64,000 nucleotides of DNA, taken from the NCBI RefSeq assembly GCF_013337765.1, contig NZ_VBSB01000005.1, positions 434,001 to 498,000 of the forward strand, given 5' to 3'. Below are positions 17,125-24,738 of this stretch, piece after piece (the stretch's first letter is position 1; each line of letters opens with the position of its first letter). The notes beneath the pieces are model-generated. The model was not told the DNA's origin. It saw nothing but the letters and a program-made list of their open reading frames with translations, and did not search any database. This DNA is from Mycolicibacterium sphagni. Its GTDB lineage: Bacteria; Actinomycetota; Actinomycetes; Mycobacteriales; Mycobacteriaceae. Position numbers and translations under genes: made by a program.

Positions 17125-17462
17125 GAGAACGTCGCCGTCAGGATCGCGACATCGAGGATCAACAACAGCCACGCCACAAGCGGCACCACGAACCCGCGCC
17201 GGTGCCCGGCGGTGAAGAACGACAACACGATGGCGGCCACCGCCACCACCGGTGCACCGTAGGTGAGCGGGCCGTAGACGAATCCGCTCGGTTTGGGGCA
17301 ATCGGGAGAGCTGCACGCCGACGTGCTCATCACCGCGCCCATCGCGAACAACTGGACGGCCCCCGCACCCAGGATCGTGGACAGCGCCAAGAGCCAGTTG
17401 ACCCACAGCCGCGCCCGGGGTGCCTTATCGGGGTGAGTCTCGGTAGCGTTCGATGCGGTCAT
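17121..17462 (-). CDS. Small membrane protein, three or four helices
   Basis: 113 aa. Polar cytosolic N-terminus, then hydrophobic segments at residues ~19-45, ~65-88 and ~92-110. A short loop with two cysteines (SACSSPDCPKPSG) lies between the first two helices, probably outside, where the Cys could form a disulfide. No known domain recognised. Convergent with the AraC gene (4-bp overlap) and downstream of the antiporter gene after a 43-bp gap. Confidence 0.6.
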   Translation of the reverse strand: MTASNATETHPDKAPRARLWVNWLLALSTILGAGAVQLFAMGAVMSTSACSSPDCPKPSGFVYGPLTYGAPVVAVAAIVLSFFTAGHRRGFVVPLVAWLLLILDVAILTATFS

Positions 17463-17505
17463 AGACGTCGGCTACCCGCAGCGGGCCCCCGGCACACGTC
17501 TCGAC

Positions 17506-18669
17506 TTAAGCCATCGGCGGCGGCGGCGCCGGCTGCTCCCGCTGTCGACGGGCCGCGATCACGCTGGCCACCGAGGTGACCCCGATCGTCAGCAGTGCTC
17601 CGAGCATCAGCGCCGATGGCTCGCCCGCCGAGAGCAGGCGGTTCTGGGTGCCCAGAGTGGCCGCGGCCACCGGAACCCCGAGTTGGGCGGCGGCCAGGGC
17701 CGCCATCGCCAGGGGTTGACCGGCCAGCCGGCCGACACAATGCGCCAGCACCGCACCCACCCCAAGCCCGACGCCCAGCAGGATGTACGCGGGATGGTCG
17801 CCGAGTTCACGCACGTGTAGCGAGGCACCGAGCCAGACGAAGAACAGCGGAGCGAAGAGGCCTTCGGTGATGCCGAACAGCTGGCGCGCCAACCGGCGCG
17901 GCTCGCCCGCCGCCCTGACCGCCAGCCCGAGCGCGAAGCCGGCCAACATGATCGAGACGTGTGTGGCGGCCGCGAGCGTGGCGAGCGTGAACAGGGCAAT
18001 CAGGCTGATCCGTAATTCCAGGGCGAACCCGTTGTCCTCGGAAAAGTGGTGCAGCCGCTTACGTAACCCGCGGCGGTCGAACCACCACAACGCGGCGAAC
18101 AGAACCGCAGCGCACAACGCGATGACCACCGCCCCGATGGCGGCGGTCAGGGCGCGGTCCGGGTCGATCACCAAGGGCAACAAAACAATCGACGTCGCGT
18201 CGGCGATCGCGATCTGGGCGGTGACACCCTTCACCGACGGGCCATCGATGCCGAGCGACTGGATGACCGGCAACGCCAGCGCCGCTGACGACGACGCCAT
18301 CAACACCGCGTACACCGCGGCATGGCCGGTGTGGAACACGCTGGCCAACCCGACCGCGAACACCGTCGCCACCGCACCGACGAGGACGGCCCGCAACACC
18401 GCCCCGGGAATCGAGGACCGCAGGGTGACATCCCGGATCGGGACGTGGGTGCCCACCACGAACATCACCAACGCGAATCCGATGTCGGCCAGCAGGCTGA
18501 AGGTCGGGTCGGCGGCGTCGACGAGGCCGAATCCGGTTCTGCCGATGAGCAATCCCACCGCGAGCTCCCCGATGACGACCGGGATGCGCAGCCTCGGCAC
18601 GGACGCGAGCAGCGGTCCGGCCATGCCGACGACCGCCACGAGTGCCAGCGTGGAGAAGCCGAAACTCAC
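17506..18669 (-). CDS. Cation:proton antiporter (CPA2/KefB-type membrane domain)
   Basis: 387 aa from GTG 18669 (VSFGFSTLALVAVVGMAGPL). Ten to twelve hydrophobic helices with the CPA2 features LRIPVVIGELAVGLLIGRTGFGL near the N-terminus and an acidic-residue helix (VTAQIAIADATSIVLLPLV). There is no C-terminal TrkA-N or USP domain, so it is a short, membrane-only exchanger, probably moving Na+ or K+ against H+. The start overlaps the stop of the ParB-like gene (GTGA), so the two are translationally coupled. An earlier in-frame start would lie inside that gene. Confidence 0.8.
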   Translation of the reverse strand: MSFGFSTLALVAVVGMAGPLLASVPRLRIPVVIGELAVGLLIGRTGFGLVDAADPTFSLLADIGFALVMFVVGTHVPIRDVTLRSSIPGAVLRAVLVGAVATVFAVGLASVFHTGHAAVYAVLMASSSAALALPVIQSLGIDGPSVKGVTAQIAIADATSIVLLPLVIDPDRALTAAIGAVVIALCAAVLFAALWWFDRRGLRKRLHHFSEDNGFALELRISLIALFTLATLAAATHVSIMLAGFALGLAVRAAGEPRRLARQLFGITEGLFAPLFFVWLGASLHVRELGDHPAYILLGVGLGVGAVLAHCVGRLAGQPLAMAALAAAQLGVPVAAATLGTQNRLLSAGEPSALMLGALLTIGVTSVASVIAARRQREQPAPPPPMA

Positions 18670-19043
18670 GTCTTGGTCACCCACGACGCGAGCCGGCACG
18701 GTATCGGGGTGTTCTCGTCGGTGAGGTAACTCGCACAAACGCGGTGATACCCGTCGGCGATCTGCAGAGCATCGGCCGGGGTGCCGCGCACCAGCAGAAT
18801 CGGTGACAGCTTCTTGCCGTGGCCGATCTTGTCCATGTCCGCGCGCACGTGCGGGTTGTCGGGGGGCAGCAGGGACAACCGTGCCGCGCGCAGGATGTCT
18901 TTGGCCTTGCGGTACACGGGCTTCGCCGATTTGAGCGCGTTGACTGTCGCGGCAGCGGCGGCATCCTCGGCGAGCATGCTCAGGTAGTCCGCTGCAGCGT
19001 CGTAGTCGTGGTCTTCAGGCTCGTCGAACCATTTCACCGCCAT
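18666..19043 (-). CDS. ParB/sulfiredoxin-like domain protein
   Basis: 125 aa from ATG 19043 (MAVKWFDEPEDHDYDAAADY). The C-terminal part, SPILLVRGTPADALQIADG followed by YHRVCASYLTDE, resembles the ParB N-terminal/sulfiredoxin fold, whose conserved D-G-x-H-R motif forms a nucleotide- or phosphate-binding turn. It lacks the helix-turn-helix of true ParB, so it is not a plasmid partition protein. Many mycobacterial genomes have short proteins of this kind annotated as hypothetical. The coupling to an antiporter gene by a GTGA overlap is unusual and may indicate regulation of transport (inference). Confidence 0.65.
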   Translation of the reverse strand: MAVKWFDEPEDHDYDAAADYLSMLAEDAAAAATVNALKSAKPVYRKAKDILRAARLSLLPPDNPHVRADMDKIGHGKKLSPILLVRGTPADALQIADGYHRVCASYLTDENTPIPCRLASWVTKT

Positions 19044-19068
19044 GGTGTGGTGAGGGTACCCGCACTGC

Positions 19069-19566
19069 CTACAGGCCAAAGCGTTTCAGGAGGACAGACA
19101 GCGGATCGTCAGCGTCGCGCCGGCCGCGGGGACCGGGACGTTCGGGGGCGACGAACACGTCGGGGCGAGTCCATTCGCGGACGGCCCAACGTTCGGCGAT
19201 CGCCCACCGGCCGCCTCGGCGTTCCATGTGGTCGACATAGCGGGCGCCGGTAGTGAAGTTCGTCTGTTCCTGCTCCGGTTTGCCCCAATGCGTTGCCATC
19301 AGGTAGGTCTCGCTGATCGCGACGTCGTCGCCGACGAAGTCGACGTGGTGATTTCCGATGAAATGCATTGTCCCGACGAGGAACTCGAGGCTCTTGGCCA
19401 GCCACGGCACGAACTCGTCGACGGTCCCGTCGAAGCCGGTGTGGTGGTCGATTCCGTCGGAGTGGTAGGCCTGTCGCACCAGTTCGAGGTCGAGCCGATC
19501 GACACCGCGGCAGTACAGTGCGACCACCTCGCGGATCGCGTGGATATCGGCCAGCCGATCAGACAC
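19069..19566 (-). CDS. SnoaL-like/NTF2-fold protein
   Basis: 165 aa. Residues ~1-135 match the SnoaL_4/nuclear transport factor 2-like fold: AIREVVALYCRGVDRLDLELV, a His/Asp pair YHSDGIDHH, then paired strands ending GGRWAIAERWAVREW. Members include polyketide cyclases, dehydratases and steroid isomerases; the YHSD and HH residues could serve in such chemistry. The C-terminal 30 residues are polar. It overlaps the upstream SDR gene by 8 bp on the same strand, so they probably act on the same small molecule. Confidence 0.8.
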   Translation of the reverse strand: MSDRLADIHAIREVVALYCRGVDRLDLELVRQAYHSDGIDHHTGFDGTVDEFVPWLAKSLEFLVGTMHFIGNHHVDFVGDDVAISETYLMATHWGKPEQEQTNFTTGARYVDHMERRGGRWAIAERWAVREWTRPDVFVAPERPGPRGRRDADDPLSVLLKRFGL

Positions 19567-20308
19567 CGTAACCTCCGTCTACATCGAGCTTCTGGCCGGT
19601 GATGAACTCCGCCCGCGGGGAGGCGAGAAAGCACACCGCCTCGGCGACATCGGTGGCAGAGCCGAAGCGCCCCAACGGAGTGTTGCGGCGGGCAGCCTCG
19701 AGGGCCTTTTCGTCGAGGTCGCCGTCGGCGATCAGCCGCTGCGCGTTGCCGTCGACCAGCATGCCGGGCCCGACGCAGTTGGCGCGCACGCCGAATCTGC
19801 CCTCCTCGGCCGCGATGCCCCGGATCAGCGCCTCGATCGCGGCCTTCGGGGCGACCGATAGTCCGTCCCGAACGGCGAAGCGCCGGGTCGCCGCGGTCGT
19901 CACCGCCACGAGACTGCCGCGCGAGGCACGCAGGTGCGGGAGAGCCGCGGCAACGATGTTGAAGAAGCCGCCGGTGTCGGTGCCGAGTTGTTGATCGAAG
20001 CGTTCGGTCTCGACGGTGCTGAGGTGCCGCATCGGCACATGGGCGCCGGCGGCGTGGACCACGGTGTGCACGCCGCCCTGTTGTGCGAAGGCATCGATCA
20101 CACGGCGGACCTCGGCGGCATCGGTGATGTCGAGCTGCTCAGCGCTGACGGTCTCGGTGACGAGTTCGGCTGCCTTGCTTGCATTGCCGTGGAAGGTGAA
20201 GCCCACCCGCGACCCGCGCGCGGCCAGCATCGCGACGATATGTGTCCCGATCCCGCCGGTGCCGCCGACGACGATCGCCGTGCCGGGTAGCGCGCTGAAG
20301 TCACCCAT
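19559..20308 (-). CDS. SDR-family oxidoreductase, atypical active site
   Basis: 249 aa from ATG 20308 (MGDFSALPGTAIVVGGTGG). Classical SDR Rossmann fold: GGTGGIG cofactor motif near residue 15, VVHAAGAH (the NNAG-like motif), and a C-terminal NCVGPGMLVDG. The catalytic region is unusual: where YxxxK is expected the sequence reads SVAPK, so the Tyr is replaced by Ser, and the upstream Ser is in a VTTAA context. It may be catalytically altered or act as a binding protein. Overlaps the SnoaL gene by 8 bp; the P-type ATPase gene ends 4 bp upstream of it. Confidence 0.78.
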   Translation of the reverse strand: MGDFSALPGTAIVVGGTGGIGTHIVAMLAARGSRVGFTFHGNASKAAELVTETVSAEQLDITDAAEVRRVIDAFAQQGGVHTVVHAAGAHVPMRHLSTVETERFDQQLGTDTGGFFNIVAAALPHLRASRGSLVAVTTAATRRFAVRDGLSVAPKAAIEALIRGIAAEEGRFGVRANCVGPGMLVDGNAQRLIADGDLDEKALEAARRNTPLGRFGSATDVAEAVCFLASPRAEFITGQKLDVDGGYGV

Positions 20309-20312
20309 AGGG

Positions 20313-22283
20313 TCACATCGTCCCAACAGCGGGCTGGCTGTGGGCGCCGGGGTACCGCTGTCCGAGAATTCTCGCGGGCGATGCGCCAACACCAGGCATG
20401 GGGTGAATGCGTGCGGCGCGGATGGCGTTGAGGATGACGAGCACTTCGGCGAACTCGTGGATGAAGACCACGGTCGCCAGCCCCAGCACTCCGAACGCGG
20501 CCAGCGGTATCAGGATCGCGATGATGGCCAGCGAGAACGCGATGTTCTGCACCATGATCCGCCGGGCACGCCGGGAGTGCGCGAGCACCTGAGGCAGGTG
20601 GCGAAGGTCTTCGCCCATGAGGGCGACGTCGGCAGTCTCGATGGCGACGTCAGTGCCCATGGCGCCCATGGCGATTCCGATATCGGCGGTGGCCAACGCG
20701 GGTGCATCGTTGACCCCATCACCGACCATGGCGATGGGGCGGCCCTTCGCCAGCGATCCCAACAGGGCAGCCTTGTCCTCGGGCAGTAGCTCGGCATGCA
20801 CGGTGGTGATGCCGGCTTCGGCGGCCATCGCTTGCGCCGTGCGGCGGTTATCGCCGGTGAGCATCGCCACCGCAATTCCCTGCCGCTGCAACAACTCAAC
20901 CGCCTCGGCTGCTTCAGGCCGCAGCTCGTCGCGCACCGCGATCGCGGCCAGCGGCACATCGTCTCGGGCCAGAACGACAACGGTGGCACCCGCGGCCTGC
21001 AACCGCTCGACATCATCGGCGAGGCCTCCGTGCGACACCCATGAGGGTTTTCCGAGTCGCAGCTCGCGGTCGCCGCAGCGGCCGTGCAGGCCGTGGCCGG
21101 GCATCGCAATCACATCGGTGGCGGGAGGCGCTTCGCCGGCAGCGGCCAGGATCGCTTGTGCCAGTGGGTGTTCGCTGCGGGCTTCCAGTGCCGCGGCGAG
21201 GTTCAACGCGTGAGCCTGGCTTGTGCCATCGGCGGTGACGACCTCGACGACCTGCGGCCGATTGCGGGTCAGGGTGCCGGTTTTGTCCAGGGCGATGACT
21301 TTGATGCGGCCGAGTTCTTCGACCGCGGCGCCGCCCTTGACAAGGGCGCCTTGACGGCTGGCTGCTCCGACGGCCGCTACCACCGTCAGCGGCACGGCGA
21401 TCGCCAGTGCGCACGGTGAGGCGGCCACGAGCACCACCAGTGCCCGCTCCAGCCACAGCATCGGGTCGCCCAACACGGCGCCCACTGCGGCCACGAGCGC
21501 TGCCAGCGCCATGATCGACGGAACCAGCGGACGGGCTATCCGATCCGCCAGCCGTTGGCCTGCGCCCTTGCGTTCTTGGGCTTCTTCGACAATGTGGACG
21601 ATCCGCGCCAGCGAGCTGTCGGCAGCCATGGCGGTGACGTCGACCTCGATGGCACCGCCGCCGTTGATCGCACCCGCATACACCCGGCTGCCTGGCCCAG
21701 CCTCGACGGGAACCGATTCGCCGGTGATCGCCGAGAGATCCAGGCTCGTCTGGCCGGATCGAATGGTTCCGTCGGTGGCCGCCCGCTCACCTGGACGGAT
21801 CACCATCAGGTCGCCGATCGCGAGATCATCTGGTGCCACACTGATTTCGGAACCGCTCCGCAGCACCGAAGCCTTCGGCGGCACCAGTGAGAGCAGGGAA
21901 CGCAGGCCTCGGCGGGTTCGGCTGACCGCGTAGTGTTCGAGCCCCTCGGCGATCGAGAACAAGATGCCCAGCAGGGCGGCCTCGGCGAACTGACCCAGCG
22001 CTACCGCGCCGATCGCGGCGATCGTCATCAAGGTGCCCACACCGATGCGGCCGTGCCACAGATTGCGCACCGCATCGGGCACAAACGTGAACGCGGCGGC
22101 GCCGGCCGCGGTCAACTCGATGGCCACCGCGACGCCCTCGTAACCGATACGTGCGACCATCCACCCCGCGGCCAGTAACACGGCGGCAACCAGAGCCAGC
22201 TGCAGTTCCCTTACCTGCCACAGCTTTTCCGGGCCCGCGTCGGGCTCGGCGACATGCTGCGCTCCGCAGCACGCATCAGACAC
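20313..22283 (-). CDS. Heavy-metal translocating P1B-type ATPase (SPC motif)
   Basis: 656 aa. Phosphorylation motif DKTGTLT, actuator TGES, hinge GDGVNDAPALATADIGIAMG, nucleotide-domain HP motif (SEHPLAQAIL), and the TM4 metal motif SPCAL instead of CPC. There is no N-terminal HMA domain, only a short DACCGAQH tail that could bind soft metals. The last helix has HEFAEVLVILNAIRAARI. It should export divalent or soft cations across the membrane. Layout and the neighbouring CadC-like repressor point to Cd/Pb/Zn, though SPC also occurs in Co-type pumps; closest in kind to mycobacterial CtpG. Overlaps the repressor gene by 8 bp, so they form one operon. Confidence 0.88.
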   Translation of the reverse strand: MSDACCGAQHVAEPDAGPEKLWQVRELQLALVAAVLLAAGWMVARIGYEGVAVAIELTAAGAAAFTFVPDAVRNLWHGRIGVGTLMTIAAIGAVALGQFAEAALLGILFSIAEGLEHYAVSRTRRGLRSLLSLVPPKASVLRSGSEISVAPDDLAIGDLMVIRPGERAATDGTIRSGQTSLDLSAITGESVPVEAGPGSRVYAGAINGGGAIEVDVTAMAADSSLARIVHIVEEAQERKGAGQRLADRIARPLVPSIMALAALVAAVGAVLGDPMLWLERALVVLVAASPCALAIAVPLTVVAAVGAASRQGALVKGGAAVEELGRIKVIALDKTGTLTRNRPQVVEVVTADGTSQAHALNLAAALEARSEHPLAQAILAAAGEAPPATDVIAMPGHGLHGRCGDRELRLGKPSWVSHGGLADDVERLQAAGATVVVLARDDVPLAAIAVRDELRPEAAEAVELLQRQGIAVAMLTGDNRRTAQAMAAEAGITTVHAELLPEDKAALLGSLAKGRPIAMVGDGVNDAPALATADIGIAMGAMGTDVAIETADVALMGEDLRHLPQVLAHSRRARRIMVQNIAFSLAIIAILIPLAAFGVLGLATVVFIHEFAEVLVILNAIRAARIHPMPGVGASPARILGQRYPGAHSQPAVGTM

Positions 22284-22647
22284 GGCGAACCTCCGTGCCG
22301 GCGCTCGTCAATACCGCGGCGGTCAGCTGGCGTCCACGCTCGGTCAGCCGATACATCACCAACTTGCCCTGTCGGCGCGAGGACACCAGCGACACATTCT
22401 TGAGCTGGCGCAGATGGTGCGAGACCAGCCCCTGGGACAACCCGACGACCCACGCCATATCGCACACACACAGTTCGTCACCAGCGGCCAACGCGGCCGC
22501 GATCGACAATCTGGTGGCGTCCCCCAAACCACGAGCCGCATCAGCGGCCGCCCGCACGGTGGTGCTGTCAGGCACTGTGGCCCGAATGGCCTCCGCATGG
22601 GGCAGGTCCAAACAGAGAAGGTCGCAGGTATCCACCGGCTCGGTCAT
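22276..22647 (-). CDS. ArsR-family metal-sensing repressor (CadC-like)
   Basis: 123 aa. Winged-helix ArsR protein: LGDATRLSIAAALAAGD, recognition region VVGLSQGLVSHHLRQLKN, and wing SSRRQGKLVMYRLTERG. Metal ligands match the CadC alpha-3N arrangement: C8 and C12 in TCDLLC near the N-terminus and C60 and C62 in ELCVCD; CadC has C7/C11/C58/C60. It should release DNA on binding Cd, Pb or Zn and so induce its own operon with the P-type ATPase. The start at ATG 22647 lies immediately beside a 22-bp inverted repeat that overlaps the promoter. Confidence 0.88.
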   Translation of the reverse strand: MTEPVDTCDLLCLDLPHAEAIRATVPDSTTVRAAADAARGLGDATRLSIAAALAAGDELCVCDMAWVVGLSQGLVSHHLRQLKNVSLVSSRRQGKLVMYRLTERGRQLTAAVLTSAGTEVRRV

Positions 22648-22648
22648 A

Positions 22649-22670
22649 TCGACATACTAATGTACGTTGA
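22649..22670 (-). promoter_or_regulatory. ArsR/CadC-type operator overlapping a leaderless promoter
   Basis: Inverted repeat TCGACATAC-TAAT-GTACGTTGA (7 of 9 arm positions complementary). On the minus strand it contains TAGTAT as -10, and the ATG at 22647 lies ~7 nt downstream, where transcription should begin. Repressor bound here would block RNA polymerase directly. Confidence 0.55.
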
Positions 22671-22694
22671 TGTGACCAGAGTGGCTCCGGCCGA

Positions 22695-24041
22695 CTAGGC
22701 AGGAATCCAGTTGCCGTGGAAGCCATACGGAACGCGGCGCGGAAGCTGGATCCGGGCCACCGGCTTACCGGCGAAGTCGGAGGCGTCCAGGATCACCAGA
22801 TCGCTGCCGTCGCGGGCGGCGTCGTAGACGTAGCCGAGGTACCAGCCGTTGCTCTCATCAGCGGCTCCCGCTGCCGACGGAACGAAGACGGCCTCCCCCG
22901 GTCCGCCCGGCACCAAGCCGGTGGCGAAGCGGTGTTCGACGGCACTACCGGTGGTCAGGTCGTGGCGCACCAGGCTGGCGTCGCCGACCGAGACCGAGTA
23001 GCGGGCCGGCAGACCGGCCAGCCGGTCGTCGATCCGCGGGAACTCGATGGCCCGGTCGTCGAGCTGACGCTCGCTGACGGTGCCGTTCTGCAGGTCGATG
23101 GTCCAGCTCCACAGCACCGCGTTGGCGTCGAACCCACCGTTGTCACGCCACAGTTCGGGATACCGGACTGCTTGCAGGACAAGCGATTTGCCGTCGGCCG
23201 TTTCGTGGGCGTTGGCGACGTGGAAGACATAGCACGGGTCGATCTCGAACCAGTGGATCTCGCCGAACGGGTCGTCGCGGCGCAGCACACCCAGCCGGGC
23301 GCCGTAGTTGTCGTCCCAGCGGTAGGGCATATCGCCCTCGCCCGCCAGGGCGATGTCGAGATTGAACACGATTGGCAGGTCCATGAAGATCACGTGCTTC
23401 GCGGTCAGGGCGAAGTCGTGCATCATCGTCAGCGCCTTGACGTCGACAGGGCGATTGATCGTCAGCTCGCCGTTGGCGTCGGCGCGGTGATAGGTGACGT
23501 GCGGGGCGAAAATGCTTCCGTAGCCGAAGAAATGAAGCTCGCCGGTGGTCGGGCAGATCTTGGGGTGCGCGGTCATCGAGTCGACCAGCTTGCCGCCGAA
23601 GTCGTAGCAGCCCACCGTTTCCAGATCGTTGGTGACCTCGTAGGGCAGTGACGATTCAACCAGCGCCAGCGTCTTGCCCGCGTGGTTGACGACGTGGGTA
23701 TTGGCCACCGATGCCCGCAGGTCGCGCGTCCCGTCCTCGCGGTAGAGCGGGAACGGGTCGACGAAGCTGTCCGTGCGCACCCAGCGGTTGCGGTACCACT
23801 TGGCCGCGCCGCCCTCGATGCGCACGCCGTGGATCATCCCGTCGCCGGTGAACCAGTGGCCGGTGGCCTCGCGCGGGTTCGGCCCGTTGCGCAGGTACCA
23901 GCCGTCGAGCTCGGGCGGGATGGCGCCCTCCACGGGCAGGTCGTACTCGGTGAGTTCATCCGGCACCGGCGCGTAGTTGCCGCGCTGGAAGAACTGGCCC
24001 TCGGTGGGCAAGTTGGCTGATTCGGTGGTGATGTCCGTCAT
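22695..24041 (-). CDS. Carotenoid cleavage oxygenase family protein
   Basis: 448 aa from ATG 24041 (MTDITTESANLPTEGQFF). Non-heme iron dioxygenase of the RPE65/lignostilbene/carotenoid oxygenase family. The four iron-ligand histidines are visible in their usual contexts: MTAHPKICPTTGELHFF, LTMMHDFALTAKHVIF, YVFHVANAHE and GFHGNWIPA at the extreme C-terminus. N-terminal LRNGPNPR and W-x-x-GDGMIHG are typical. It cleaves a C=C bond of a carotenoid, apocarotenoid or stilbene-like phenolic with O2; which one is not determinable. It is divergent from a PadR regulator; PadR proteins often respond to phenolics, which would fit a phenylpropanoid-type substrate (inference). Confidence 0.9.
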   Translation of the reverse strand: MTDITTESANLPTEGQFFQRGNYAPVPDELTEYDLPVEGAIPPELDGWYLRNGPNPREATGHWFTGDGMIHGVRIEGGAAKWYRNRWVRTDSFVDPFPLYREDGTRDLRASVANTHVVNHAGKTLALVESSLPYEVTNDLETVGCYDFGGKLVDSMTAHPKICPTTGELHFFGYGSIFAPHVTYHRADANGELTINRPVDVKALTMMHDFALTAKHVIFMDLPIVFNLDIALAGEGDMPYRWDDNYGARLGVLRRDDPFGEIHWFEIDPCYVFHVANAHETADGKSLVLQAVRYPELWRDNGGFDANAVLWSWTIDLQNGTVSERQLDDRAIEFPRIDDRLAGLPARYSVSVGDASLVRHDLTTGSAVEHRFATGLVPGGPGEAVFVPSAAGAADESNGWYLGYVYDAARDGSDLVILDASDFAGKPVARIQLPRRVPYGFHGNWIPA

Positions 24042-24066
24042 GCCGACAACTGTGACAGTCCACTGA

Positions 24067-24113
24067 TGACATGTCAATAGTGAACCGTCAGATATTCCAC
24101 AACTGACATGTCG
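24067..24113. promoter_or_regulatory. Two TGACATGTC operator-like sites between the oxygenase and PadR genes
   Basis: TGACATGTCA (perfect palindrome, 24067-24076) and TGACATGTCG (24104-24113) are 37 bp apart, centre to centre, in the 89-bp divergent gap. The shared palindromic core and spacing near 3.5 helical turns suggest PadR binding sites controlling both genes. Confidence 0.55.
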
Positions 24114-24130
24114 AGCTCTACGATGGGTGG

Positions 24131-24655
24131 GTGAGTCTTCGGTACGCGGCGCTCGGGCTTCTTGCTCAGCAGCCCGGCAGCGGGTACGACCTGCTCAAAC
24201 GCTTCGATATCTCGATGGCCAACGTCTGGCCCGCGACCCAGAGCCAGCTCTACGGCGAGCTCAACAAGCTGGCCAACGCGGGCCTGATCGAGGTCACCGA
24301 TGTCGGTCCGCGCGGCCGCAAGGAGTACCGCGTCACCGATGCCGGTCGCGAAGACCTGTTGCGCTGGATGACCAACCCACAGGACGACCCTCCCTACCGC
24401 AGCGCCGAACTGCTGCGGGTGTTCCTGCTCAGCGAGATGACTCCAGAGCAGGCCCGGGCCTACATGGTGTCGGTCGCCGAGCATGCCGAAGCCGAGCTCC
24501 ACCGCTACGAGCAGGTGCGCGACGCGATCTGCTGGGACGACAACCCCGCCGATTTCTACGGTCGTGCAGCCCTGGAATTCGGCCTGCGTATCGAGGCAAT
24601 GGAGGCCGATTGGGCCCGCTGGGTGATCAAGGAAATCGACCGAAGATCACATTGA
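24131..24655 (+). CDS. PadR-family transcriptional regulator
   Basis: 174 aa from GTG 24131. Residues ~1-85 are the PadR winged helix: MSLRYAALGLLAQQPGSGYDL, a segment with QSQLYGELNKLANAGLIEV, then wing GRKEYRVTDAGREDLLRWM. The C-terminal Vir_AG-type helical domain (ELLRVFLLSEMTPEQARAYM ... WARWVIKEI) mediates dimerisation, as in subfamily 1 PadR proteins. Likely represses the divergent carotenoid oxygenase gene and itself through the TGACATGTC sites. Effector unknown. Confidence 0.88.
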   Translation: MSLRYAALGLLAQQPGSGYDLLKRFDISMANVWPATQSQLYGELNKLANAGLIEVTDVGPRGRKEYRVTDAGREDLLRWMTNPQDDPPYRSAELLRVFLLSEMTPEQARAYMVSVAEHAEAELHRYEQVRDAICWDDNPADFYGRAALEFGLRIEAMEADWARWVIKEIDRRSH

Positions 24656-24671
24656 CCGTTGCATCGCGATA

Positions 24672-24702
24672 GTTTCCGATATATCGTCAACGTATCGGAA
24701 AC
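24672..24702 (+). promoter_or_regulatory. 31-bp inverted repeat upstream of second PadR gene
   Basis: GTTTCCGATA (24672-24681) and its exact complement TATCGGAAAC (24693-24702) are separated by 11 bp. It lies 36 bp upstream of the ATG at 24739 and downstream of the first PadR gene. Most likely an autoregulatory operator of the second PadR protein. Confidence 0.6.
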
Positions 24703-24738
24703 GCATTCGGCGTTTCCTGACCAGAAACGAGAACTTCT

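Noticed and set aside
18666..19043. Plasmid or chromosome partition ParB
   Set aside because: Only the small ParB/sulfiredoxin-like fold is visible; there is no helix-turn-helix, ParA partner or parS site.
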